A program made the position numbers and the translations under genes. From assembly GCF_000276805.1 (NCBI RefSeq), contig NZ_AKXQ01000004.1, positions 1-64,000 of the forward strand: a DNA stretch of 64,000 nucleotides, given 5' to 3'. The notes under the pieces are model-generated. The model saw only the letters and a list, made by a program, of their open reading frames with translations. It was not told where the DNA came from and searched no databases. The stretch's first letter is position 1. Each line of letters begins with the position of its first letter. Below, piece by piece: positions 17,667 through 25,329 of the stretch. Source of the DNA: Moritella dasanensis ArB 0140 (lineage in GTDB: Bacteria > Pseudomonadota > Gammaproteobacteria > Enterobacterales > Moritellaceae).

Positions 17667-17879
17667 ATGAGACGGATTTTATTATTAGCCTGTATATTGA
17701 GTTTAACGGCCTGTTCGTCACTTGGGGTAAAACCTTGGGAACGTGACTTGCTGGCTAAACCAGAAATGCAGCTTGCAGAAAACCCAATGGAAATGGGGTT
17801 TGACGACCATACCTATTTTAGTAAAGAAGGCTCAAGTGGCGGCGGTAGTTTTGCTGGTGGAGGTTGTGGATGCAACTAA
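17667..17879 (+). CDS. Small DUF4266 lipoprotein with a C-terminal GGGCGCN tail
   Basis: A 70-residue lipoprotein. The signal peptide MRRILLLACILSLTAC ends in the lipobox LTAC, so the mature chain starts at that cysteine, followed by SSLGVKPWERDLLAKPEM, a DUF4266-like core. The mature protein is only about 55 residues. It finishes with a flexible Ser/Gly stretch and GGGCGCN, placing two cysteines at the extreme C-terminus. The ATG at 17667 is preferred to the one at 17652 because GGAGCG precedes it. The stop overlaps the start of the DUF3570 gene by 10 bp. Function unknown; cysteines at the end of a membrane-anchored tail suggest metal or thiol chemistry with the adjacent thioredoxin (inference). 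Confidence 0.8.
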   Translation: MRRILLLACILSLTACSSLGVKPWERDLLAKPEMQLAENPMEMGFDDHTYFSKEGSSGGGSFAGGGCGCN

Positions 17880-19168
17880 AATGCCAGATTAAGAGTAAAA
17901 GAAAGAGTCAAAGCAAGAGTAAAACTTTTGCTAACATTTCGCTGACCCTTGCTGCTGCGACATGTGTACTTGCAGCTCCAGCCATGGCTGAGACGCCTGA
18001 ATTAGATAGCTGGGATGTCGACCTGGGGTTACTTATCTATGCTGAAAGTGATGACCAAGTGCAAGCTTATGAAGGTGCTCTTTCTGTTACTAAGCAAATT
18101 GATGACGAGCGCAGCATTAATGTCAAAGGTGTAATTGATGTGCTGACTGGTGCGTCACCCAATGGCGCGGTTGCTCAAAATAGAGCGCAAACCTTCACCC
18201 GGCCTTCTGGTAATGGAACCTATACAACGGCTGCAGGTGATACGCCGCTTGATGATACCTTTAAAGATACCCGCGTTGCCCTTAGTACCCAATATCAACA
18301 ACAATTAAATCGCTTGTGGCTCTATTCTGGTGGCGCAAACGTGTCTAAAGAATACGATTACCTTGCGTTGTCGATCAACAGTGCATTGGCGCGTGATTTT
18401 AATAATCGTAATACTACCGCATCGGTCGGTTTTTCCTATGCCTACGATACCATTGAGCCGGAAGGCGGTATTCCTAATCCTGGTGTGCCAGTCGATGCTG
18501 TAGATAATCGTTTAGAAGACCGTGAAACGAAGCAAACGCTTGATTTGTTGTTGGGGTTAACCCAAGTCATTAACCGCCAGACGTTAATGCAATTAAACTA
18601 CTCGATTAGTGATGTCAGTGGTTATCAAACCGACCCGTTTAAAATATTGTCTGTGGTTGATAGCGATGGTTGGGCAAGTGATTATGTGTATGAAAGCCGC
18701 CCTGAACAGCGTACTAAACAAAGCCTATTTTGGCGGACTAAATATAACCTGCAACCATCTGGGCAAGTATTCGATGTTAGTTATCGTTATTTTTGGGATG
18801 ACTGGGGCATGGCTTCACACACCATAGATAGCAAATGGCGCATGCCGCTGGCGAACAGCCACTTTATCGAGCCGCATATCCGTTATTATAACCAACAAGC
18901 GGTCGACTTTTATCAAGTTTATTTGGATGAAGGCCAGCCAATACCAGAGTACATGACGGCTGATTATCGCTTGGGTGAATTACAAACTTATACCATAGGG
19001 CTGAAATATGGCTTTCCGATTGCCGGTAATGAATTCAGTGTACGATTTGAATATTACCTGACTCAGGTATCGGGTGATGAATCATTGGCGAAAGGCGCTG
19101 GTATGTCAGGTGTTGATCTGTATCCAGACAAAAGTGCTGTTATGTTGCAGAGCTTCTATCGTTTCTGA
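17870..19168 (+). CDS. DUF3570 outer-membrane beta-barrel protein with a flavinylation-like motif
   Basis: A 433-residue exported protein from ATG 17870, chosen because GGAGG at 17859-17863 is spaced 6 nt. The signal peptide ends at AMA-ET (about residue 40) after an unusually long lysine/serine-rich leader. The rest alternates polar and hydrophobic residues as in outer-membrane strands, and the chain ends in phenylalanine (SFYRF), the usual barrel-assembly signature. Residues 90-96 read DVLTGAS, which fits the Dxx(S/T)GA(T/S) motif that ApbE modifies with FMN; the acceptor would be S96. The ApbE gene follows 71 bp downstream and the DUF4266 lipoprotein overlaps at the 5' end. Family knowledge places DUF3570 proteins in the envelope, but their function is not established. 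Flavinylation is my inference. Confidence 0.8.
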   Translation: MQLKCQIKSKRKSQSKSKTFANISLTLAAATCVLAAPAMAETPELDSWDVDLGLLIYAESDDQVQAYEGALSVTKQIDDERSINVKGVIDVLTGASPNGAVAQNRAQTFTRPSGNGTYTTAAGDTPLDDTFKDTRVALSTQYQQQLNRLWLYSGGANVSKEYDYLALSINSALARDFNNRNTTASVGFSYAYDTIEPEGGIPNPGVPVDAVDNRLEDRETKQTLDLLLGLTQVINRQTLMQLNYSISDVSGYQTDPFKILSVVDSDGWASDYVYESRPEQRTKQSLFWRTKYNLQPSGQVFDVSYRYFWDDWGMASHTIDSKWRMPLANSHFIEPHIRYYNQQAVDFYQVYLDEGQPIPEYMTADYRLGELQTYTIGLKYGFPIAGNEFSVRFEYYLTQVSGDESLAKGAGMSGVDLYPDKSAVMLQSFYRF

Positions 19169-19239
19169 CCTCGTTTCTAATTCGGCTCTCGTCACTGATA
19201 CGGTTTTAATGTCGATATGAATAGGAATAGGAATATAGT

Positions 19240-20139
19240 TTGAGCAAAGCTTATAGCCTAAAGCGACAAGCGGATTACTGGTTAGGCGAATTTTTCGTCA
19301 TGGCCAGCCCTTGTCAGATCTTATTAGATAACGCCACTAAAGCCCAGGCGGATAGTCTTACTGCACTGGCATATGCAGAAGCAAAACGCATTGAATTAAA
19401 GTTCAGTCGTTTTCGTGATGACAATATTATTGCCCGCCTTAATCATGCTAAGGGGAGGGGGATAACACTCGATGACGAAACAGTGACATTGATTAATTTA
19501 GCCGATTTATGTTTCCAACTCAGTGATGGTTTGTTTGATATCAGCTCTGGAGTATTAGGCAAGCTCTGGCATTTTAAGCAACAAACACAGCTGCCGAGTG
19601 ATGCTGACATTAAGGCCTTATTACCCAATATCGGTTGGCAACAAGTGAAATGGCAAGCGCCGTTATTAAGTTTACCAATAGGTATGCAAATTGACCTTGG
19701 CGGTATTGGTAAAGAGTACGCGGTCGATAAAGTCGCGCAGCTATTAGAAAGTGAAATGCGATTGCAACAAATCGATAGTGCATTTTTGGTTAATTTTGGT
19801 GGTGATATTTACGCCAATAAATTACGCCGTAACGGCAATGCTTGGCAGGTTGCAATTGAAGACCCACAGCATCTTGGAAAAAGTAAGCTGATGGTTGGTT
19901 TAACCCAAGGCGGACTCGCGAGTAGCGGTGACAGTCAACGTTTTATTGATATTGACGGTCAGCGTTATAGCCATATTCTAAATCCTAAAACCGGTTATCC
20001 CATTGCAGGTGGGCCGGCTCAGGTTACTGTCTACGCGCAAAATTGTGTGCAAGCGGGTATGTTAGCCACCATGGCGCTATTACAAGGCGAGTTCGCTGAA
20101 GATTTTTTAAAAGTCCAAGATTGCCGTTATTGGTTATGA
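19240..20139 (+). CDS. apbE: FAD:protein FMN transferase (ApbE family)
   Basis: ApbE transfers FMN from FAD onto a threonine or serine of target proteins in the periplasm. The 299-residue chain shows the family pattern MASPCQI at the N-terminus, EAKRIELKFSRF, then the core IDLGGIGKEYAVDKV (about residues 150-165), LVNFGGDIYA, a magnesium-linked ASSGDSQRF motif and YSHILNPKTGYP. All catalytic-region motifs seem intact. The start is TTG 19240 with AGGA 7 nt upstream. No clear signal peptide or lipobox is visible, unlike many ApbE proteins, so it could be cytoplasmic or the true start could differ. It closes the thioredoxin - DUF4266 - DUF3570 cluster and is likely dedicated to it. Confidence 0.9.
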   Translation: MSKAYSLKRQADYWLGEFFVMASPCQILLDNATKAQADSLTALAYAEAKRIELKFSRFRDDNIIARLNHAKGRGITLDDETVTLINLADLCFQLSDGLFDISSGVLGKLWHFKQQTQLPSDADIKALLPNIGWQQVKWQAPLLSLPIGMQIDLGGIGKEYAVDKVAQLLESEMRLQQIDSAFLVNFGGDIYANKLRRNGNAWQVAIEDPQHLGKSKLMVGLTQGGLASSGDSQRFIDIDGQRYSHILNPKTGYPIAGGPAQVTVYAQNCVQAGMLATMALLQGEFAEDFLKVQDCRYWL

Positions 20140-20140
20140 T

Positions 20141-20182
20141 GCTTATGATTAGCTTGAACCCGAATCTAAGCTAATCATAAGC
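20141..20182. terminator. Perfect hairpin between convergent apbE and dehydrogenase genes
   Basis: A 15-bp perfect stem (20141-20155 with 20168-20182) closes a 12-nt loop, starting one base after the apbE stop and ending before the stop of the converging dehydrogenase gene. No T-run follows on either strand, so it may work as a bidirectional, possibly Rho-assisted terminator or as a 3' end stabiliser. Confidence 0.55.
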
Positions 20183-20189
20183 GCTGTAA

Positions 20190-21143
20190 TCAAACTTGGT
20201 TTTGTGGCTTTCCAGCGATAAATTGTTCAATATTATTAATCAACTGATTGGCCAAAGTCTGAATGGCTGAATCGGAACCCCAGGCCACATGTGGGGTTAA
20301 TATCAGATTTGGTAAGTGGGCATTGGCAATTAACGGGTTACTGTTATCGGCAGGTTCTTGAGTAAACACATCAACACCCGCGCCAGCAATTTGTTGAGTC
20401 TGCAATGCTTCTACTAGTGCGACTTCATCAACCAAACCACCACGTCCTGCATTAATCAAAATACTACTGTTTTTCATTCGCTTAAACTCTTCACGACCGA
20501 TGATGTTTCGGGTCTGTACTGCCAGTGGGCAATGTAATGTCAGCACATCTGCTTGGGCTAAAACGTCTGTAAATGGACTGTAACCTTTACGGCATGTTTC
20601 AGCGCCTTTACGCTCTGAAAAAATGACCTTCATACCCAACGCTTTAGCCAATACTGCTACGGCATTACCTAAACCGCCTTTACCTATAACGCCTAATGTT
20701 GAACCGGCGATGTCAGAAATCGGGTGACTAAAGAAACAGAACTGTTTTTGCTGCTGCCACACACCCGCTTGAATATCTTGATGGTAACCGACTAGATTGC
20801 GTTTTAGCGCAAACATCATCGCCACCACATGTTCAGGTACTGAGTTAGTCGCATAACCTTGGATATTACTGACGGTAATATTGTGCTGATGGCAATACGC
20901 CAAATCGATATTATTGGTGCCTGTTGCTGCCACCGCAATCATTTTTAACTGCGGGCATTGGCTTAATATCTGCGCATCTAAAATAACTTTATTGGTAATG
21001 ACAATACTTGCCGTTTGCAGTCGCTCAATCACTTGTTCTGGCGTCGTTGTCACATATTCTTGCCATTGACATTCAACGTTAGGTTGAGGAATCGTGATGT
21101 GTTCTGGGATTGTAGCGCGGTCGAGAAAGACAATAGTTTCCAT
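20190..21143 (-). CDS. D-2-hydroxyacid dehydrogenase (NAD-dependent)
   Basis: A 317-residue member of the D-isomer-specific 2-hydroxyacid dehydrogenase family, closest in style to hydroxypyruvate/glycerate dehydrogenases. The NAD-binding loop is LGVIGKGGLGNAVA (about residues 148-161). The substrate arginine lies in LINAGRGGLVDE, the glutamate in GAGVDVFTQEP, and the catalytic histidine in LTPHVAWGS. N-terminal substrate-domain motif: AVAATGTNNIDL. It probably reduces a 2-keto acid such as hydroxypyruvate or glyoxylate; the exact substrate cannot be read from sequence. One oddity is that the usual G-x-G-x-x-G reads GKGGLG, still compatible with nucleotide binding. It is a stand-alone gene converging on apbE. 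Confidence 0.88.
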   Translation of the reverse strand: METIVFLDRATIPEHITIPQPNVECQWQEYVTTTPEQVIERLQTASIVITNKVILDAQILSQCPQLKMIAVAATGTNNIDLAYCHQHNITVSNIQGYATNSVPEHVVAMMFALKRNLVGYHQDIQAGVWQQQKQFCFFSHPISDIAGSTLGVIGKGGLGNAVAVLAKALGMKVIFSERKGAETCRKGYSPFTDVLAQADVLTLHCPLAVQTRNIIGREEFKRMKNSSILINAGRGGLVDEVALVEALQTQQIAGAGVDVFTQEPADNSNPLIANAHLPNLILTPHVAWGSDSAIQTLANQLINNIEQFIAGKPQNQV

Positions 21144-21383
21144 GCAAGTAAATCCATTTTTAAGTTAATGCTGAAAGTCGGCCTAAATACCGCTTGCGAT
21201 AATTTTAACAGGCTGATACTTTGAATAGATGAAATTAAACCTTATTTTTACGCTTATCACAACATCTTGGTGGCACTCTCTTCTATAAGAGCGGTGTTGA
21301 ATACTTTTGTTCACAGATCGCCGGATGGCAGCTGATGAATAAATCGTAAGTATGTCTCCGGTAATTTATTTTGGAGATATACA

Positions 21384-22442
21384 ATGAAAAACAATCAATC
21401 AATAGTTTTAAAGCAAGCATCTCATTTAGCCCCAAATACCGATATTAAAGAAAAAATTCTCACTGGCGATCGCGCTACTGGCTCTTTGCACCTCGGCCAT
21501 TATGTCGGTTCCTTACAACAACGCGTTAAGCTACAGCATCAGTATCAGCAAACGATCTTAGTCGCTGACATGCAGGGGCTTACTGATAACGGCCATAATC
21601 CGCAAAAAGTATCATCAAATATTCTCAATGTTGTCGCGGACTATCTTGCCGCAGGCATCGATCCATTAAAAACCACGATCTGTTTACAATCAGGGATCCC
21701 TGCACTCGCAGAGCTAACGATGTATTATTCAAACTTGGTGTCTATTGCCCGTTTAGAACGTAATCCCACGGTTAAAAATGAGATCAAAAGTAAATCATTT
21801 GGCCGCTCTATTCCTGCTGGTTTCTTAACATATCCAATTAGTCAGGCAGCAGACATTACTGCATTTAAAGCTACATTAGTACCTGTGGGTGAAGATCAGT
21901 TACCCATGTTGGAACAGACCAATGAGATCGTCAGAAGATTAAACCATATTGCCCAGCAAAGCATTTTAGTTGAATGTAAGCCATTATTAAGTAAGGTTTC
22001 ACGTTTACCGAGTGTCGATGGTAAAAGCAAAATGTCTAAATCGATGGGCAATACCATCATGCTAAGTTCAAGTGAAAAAGAGATCAGCAAAGCGGTGAAA
22101 GCCATGTATACAGATCCGAATCATTTACGTGTGTGTGATCCAGGGAAAATCGAAGGCAATGTGGTATTTACGTATTTAGATGCATTCCATCAAGATCAAG
22201 ACTATGTGGCTAATTTAAAAGCGCAATATTCCGCTGGTGGTTTAGGTGATGGCACTGTTAAGAAGATCTTAGAAGAATGTTTACAAGATCTGCTAAAGCC
22301 AATTCGTCAGCGCCGAGAAGAATTCATCGCAGATCGCTCACAGCTAATTGCGATCTTGAAAGCAGGAACAGAACGCTCTCAAGATGAGTCTAATGAGGTA
22401 TTACGTCAGGTAAAAAGTGCCTTTGGGTTAAATCTGTTTTAA
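21384..22442 (+). CDS. trpS: Tryptophanyl-tRNA synthetase
   Basis: Class I aminoacyl-tRNA synthetase that charges tRNA-Trp. It has 352 residues with a 25-residue N-terminal extension before the first motif. The HIGH-type motif is GSLHLGHYVGSL and the KMSKS loop is KSKMSKSMGNT. The stretch LTGDRATGSLHLGHY resembles the type of TrpRS that in many bacteria occurs as a second, sometimes indolmycin-tolerant copy; whether another trpS exists elsewhere in this genome cannot be seen here. A TTGGAGATATACA leader gives a strong ribosome-binding site. Only 13 bp separate it from the cupin gene, so the two are probably cotranscribed. I found no tryptophan-rich leader peptide upstream. Confidence 0.93.
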   Translation: MKNNQSIVLKQASHLAPNTDIKEKILTGDRATGSLHLGHYVGSLQQRVKLQHQYQQTILVADMQGLTDNGHNPQKVSSNILNVVADYLAAGIDPLKTTICLQSGIPALAELTMYYSNLVSIARLERNPTVKNEIKSKSFGRSIPAGFLTYPISQAADITAFKATLVPVGEDQLPMLEQTNEIVRRLNHIAQQSILVECKPLLSKVSRLPSVDGKSKMSKSMGNTIMLSSSEKEISKAVKAMYTDPNHLRVCDPGKIEGNVVFTYLDAFHQDQDYVANLKAQYSAGGLGDGTVKKILEECLQDLLKPIRQRREEFIADRSQLIAILKAGTERSQDESNEVLRQVKSAFGLNLF

Positions 22443-22455
22443 AGGATGATTAAAC

Positions 22456-22767
22456 ATGCATAATATTTTTGATTCGATCCCCACAGATCTAAGTAACGAG
22501 GTATTTGAAGATCTCGTTAGCAGTGACAAGGTAACAATAGAACGTATTATCTCTAAAGGGCATACATCGCCAGATTTTGGTTGGTATGATCAAGAACAGC
22601 ATGAGTGGGTTATTGTGCTTGCAGGTAGCGCAATTATCGGCTTTGATGACAAGCCATCAGTGACCTTGAAAGCGGGTGATTACCTTAATATCCCTGCACA
22701 TCAAAAACACAAAGTGGCTTGGACAGATCCAAATGTTGAAACCATCTGGTTAGCAGTGCATTATTGA
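22456..22767 (+). CDS. Small cupin domain protein
   Basis: A 103-residue single-domain cupin. The cupin motif 1 region is WYDQEQHEWVIVLAGSAIIGFDD and motif 2 is LKAGDYLNIPAHQKHKVAW, in which the histidines H84 and H87 or nearby residues would bind metal. The N-terminal part (IFDSIPTDLSNEVFEDLV) matches a widespread group of small cupins of unknown substrate. AAAGGATGATTAAAC provides a ribosome-binding site. The gene follows trpS by 13 bp and precedes a GNAT gene by 53 bp, so the three may form one transcript. No specific reaction can be assigned. Confidence 0.85.
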   Translation: MHNIFDSIPTDLSNEVFEDLVSSDKVTIERIISKGHTSPDFGWYDQEQHEWVIVLAGSAIIGFDDKPSVTLKAGDYLNIPAHQKHKVAWTDPNVETIWLAVHY

Positions 22768-22820
22768 AGGCTCACGTTGTCATCAGCCAACTGTACAGAA
22801 CATTACCAATGGGAACTGAA

Positions 22821-23279
22821 ATGGAAATTCGAATTGATGATTTAACAGGTAAAGAAGTCGCGTTGTTGTTGCAAGAGCATCATCAAGACATGCTCGACCA
22901 TACGCCTGCTGAAAGTGTGCATTCGTTAGATATTAGTGGATTACAGGCGCCAGAAGTGACCTTTTGGAGTGCGTGGATAGCGGGTGAACTTGCTGGCTGT
23001 GGTGCGATAAAAGTGATTGAAGCAGGGCATGCGGAGTTAAAATCAATGCGCACATCAAGTACCCATCTTCGACAAGGTGTTGCTCAGCGATTACTCAAAC
23101 ATATTATCACTTCAGCTCAGCAGCAAGGGATCACCAAAATGAGCTTAGAAACGGGTACGCCTGATTCATTCATACCTGCGCAAAAGTTATATCGCGATTT
23201 TGGTTTTAATGAATGCGCGCCGTTTGCTGACTATTGTGAAGACCCGTACAGTCTGTATATGACCAAAGAATTAGGTTGA
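22821..23279 (+). CDS. GNAT family N-acetyltransferase
   Basis: A 152-residue acetyltransferase beginning MEIRIDDLTGKEV, similar to a group of putative acetyltransferases with that opening. The acetyl-CoA binding region is MRTSSTHLRQGVAQRLLKHI (motif A, with the Q/R-x-x-G-x-A pattern as RQGVAQ). The family end motif is ETGTPDSFIPAQKLYRDFGF, followed by DPYSLYMTKEL. I start at ATG 22821 because GGGA lies about 7 nt upstream and the family begins there; a frame from TTG 22764 would add 19 residues of unrelated sequence. Substrate unknown. Confidence 0.85.
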   Translation: MEIRIDDLTGKEVALLLQEHHQDMLDHTPAESVHSLDISGLQAPEVTFWSAWIAGELAGCGAIKVIEAGHAELKSMRTSSTHLRQGVAQRLLKHIITSAQQQGITKMSLETGTPDSFIPAQKLYRDFGFNECAPFADYCEDPYSLYMTKELG

Positions 23280-23357
23280 TGGCTTTAGCAGCCTTGAGCA
23301 ATTCTCGGTGTACCCAAATTATGATCAAGGCGCTAAGCTAATGGCATTAAATATGAC

Positions 23358-24029
23358 TTAAATAGTCGTTTCGCTAAAGACCATCACGCCTTCAAGTAAG
23401 TTGTACATGATCGCAGTTGATACCGTCATAAACAGTAAGCCGGTAACCAAGTTGATTGCAGGTGCCGCTTTTTGTACGCGCGTTTGTACCGCTGGTTTTG
23501 ATAAAATTAACGCGATAAATACAAACCATATTAGTGACAGTACTAACATGATAACGGTTGCGACTAATTTCGTCATCAGGCTCACATCGGGCGTGATCAT
23601 CGCCGAAAATAAGACGATGAAAAACACCATACATTTCGGATTTAATAAGTTAGTCCAAAGCCCTTGCATGAAACCTTGTGTTGGCGTTAATTTATTTAAT
23701 TTTAGTTGGTTACCATCGACAGATACTCTCGCCTTCCAATGTTGGATTGCGCCTTTTACTGCGCCAAACCCCATCCATGCTAAGTAACTTGCACCCATCA
23801 TTTGTACGATAATATACAAGGTTTGTGAGCTCTTAATAATCAGACTCACGCCAGTCAAACTCAAAATAGTATGAATTAAAATAGCAATCGAGATACCTAC
23901 AGCGGATGCGATAGCGGTGTTGCGAGATTCTTGGCTAGCGAGTTTTACCACCAAAGCAAAGTCTGGACCTGGGCTCGCTAATGCGACCGCGTGGATAATA
24001 GCGAGAGATAACAGCAGTTCGATGTTCAT
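23358..24029 (-). CDS. LysE/RhtB family amino acid exporter
   Basis: A 223-residue inner-membrane protein with five or six membrane segments. The family signature ASPGPDFALVVK near residues 18-29 and the GFMQGLWTNLLNPKCMVFFIVLF stretch (the LNPK motif) are typical of RhtB/LysE exporters of homoserine, threonine, lysine or related amino acids. TAAGGTTTATCA precedes the ATG. The neighbouring minus-strand AraC-type regulator lies 87 bp upstream and may control it. It belongs to the same family as the 208-residue protein at 39387 but is not close to it in sequence. Confidence 0.88.
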   Translation of the reverse strand: MNIELLLSLAIIHAVALASPGPDFALVVKLASQESRNTAIASAVGISIAILIHTILSLTGVSLIIKSSQTLYIIVQMMGASYLAWMGFGAVKGAIQHWKARVSVDGNQLKLNKLTPTQGFMQGLWTNLLNPKCMVFFIVLFSAMITPDVSLMTKLVATVIMLVLSLIWFVFIALILSKPAVQTRVQKAAPAINLVTGLLFMTVSTAIMYNLLEGVMVFSETTI

Positions 24030-24116
24030 TGATAAACCTTAATATAGTAATTATGCCGCTATATTGCAGTGTAAAAGAAAACCATTATAGGAAAAAATTG
24101 CAGTCAAAGATTAAAT

Positions 24117-24959
24117 TTACAGCACACGACGCTGAAAGTGAGATGGGGTAATCAGGTAGGCATTTTTGAATGCTTTATTAAAATGGCTTTGATCAAAAAA
24201 ACCAACTTGATGGGCGACATCAGATAGGTTTCCGCCTTTCATTAATGCTTTCTTGGCATATTCTAAACGCACTCGTTTTAAGTAAGCGTGCGGTGTCATG
24301 CCCATTGATTGTTTGAATTGACGTAAAAACTGAAATTTACTGAGATCCAGGTTTTGTGCTAATTCATCTAATTGAAATGATTGACTTGGTTCATCATGAA
24401 ACAAGGCTCTGATGTAGTTTAACTGCTGGGTCGAAAGCTTTTTTGTCGAGGAATATTGTTGTACAGGTATTCCACCATTATGGATAAATAGCTCGGTGAT
24501 AAAAGCCATCATGGTGGTTTCAATCTGCAATTTTGCACTGCTAACTTGCTCTGTCGTTAACAGTTGATGTAAATGTAAAAATGCATTTGATAGTACCGCA
24601 TTGTTAACTAAAGGCGCGTTAAAGAAGGTTTCTGATTGATTCATTTCTCGGCTAATATCATTAACATAATCAACAGGTAATGCCATGACATGGGATTGAT
24701 AACCGCCAAGGGTGATATTGTCGCCGTTATGCGCTTCATCTGGATTTAAAGTTGAGATAAAACCGGGCGCAAGGTGATACACCTTACCTTGGTGGCTATA
24801 TTGCTGGCAGCCGCTGGTGACAATACCAATGTGGTAATCAAGATGCACATGGCGCTCGAAAGAAAATTTTTCAACATTCGCTGAGCTTAACTCAATATTA
24901 GGCAGGATAGGGTTGTGCCAATATTCAATTTTCTCTATTTTTTTCCCATCGACACTCAT
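24117..24959 (-). CDS. AraC family transcriptional regulator
   Basis: A 280-residue regulator. The N-terminal half is a cupin-like AraC-binding domain (HVHLDYHIGIVTSGCQQY, then LAPGFISTLNPDEAHNG). The C-terminal 100 residues hold two helix-turn-helix motifs: LDELAQNLDLSKFQFLRQFK, with MGMTPHAYLKRVRLEYAK in the linker, and LSDVAHQVGFFDQSHFNKAFKNA. This is the usual layout of ligand-responsive AraC proteins. It stands upstream of, and in line with, the LysE-type exporter, a common pairing in which the regulator senses the exported amino acid. The inducer is unknown. Confidence 0.9.
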   Translation of the reverse strand: MSVDGKKIEKIEYWHNPILPNIELSSANVEKFSFERHVHLDYHIGIVTSGCQQYSHQGKVYHLAPGFISTLNPDEAHNGDNITLGGYQSHVMALPVDYVNDISREMNQSETFFNAPLVNNAVLSNAFLHLHQLLTTEQVSSAKLQIETTMMAFITELFIHNGGIPVQQYSSTKKLSTQQLNYIRALFHDEPSQSFQLDELAQNLDLSKFQFLRQFKQSMGMTPHAYLKRVRLEYAKKALMKGGNLSDVAHQVGFFDQSHFNKAFKNAYLITPSHFQRRVL

Positions 24960-25329
24960 CTACACGCTCATATTTTTAGATATACGGTCTTCATTTACAC
25001 GAACTAAGCCATTAACTACCTATGTTAACAGTTAGTGGCCACTTGATTATAGTAAATAATTGCACAGCCTTTTGGGGATTATTATCTGAACAGCGAAATA
25101 TCATGATCACTATTCTGACGTTATTTCATCACCATATGTGTACTGGTACCTACAAAGTTGTAAGTTTGATGTGACACGTGTTGCATTATGGTTAACAATA
25201 CTTTACATCGTTATAAACCCTATGTATTGTCCTTGTCACTGGTTTTGACGCTTTATGTAGTCAAGATATCTATATTTACATTGTTAACCAGATAGATACA
25301 CTGCATTAAATATACCCAAGGATTAATAC
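24960..25329. other. Divergent intergenic region between araC-type and transporter genes
   Basis: About 370 bp with no supported coding sequence. It should hold promoters for both flanking genes. A partial CRP-like half (TGTGACACGTG) occurs near 25171, but the second half is poor, so I do not call a site. Confidence 0.5.

Noticed and set aside
21268-21300. GGTGGCAC stretch upstream of trpS resembling part of a T-box
   Set aside because: The T-box consensus is incomplete, no specifier loop is visible, and T-boxes are not typical of gammaproteobacteria.
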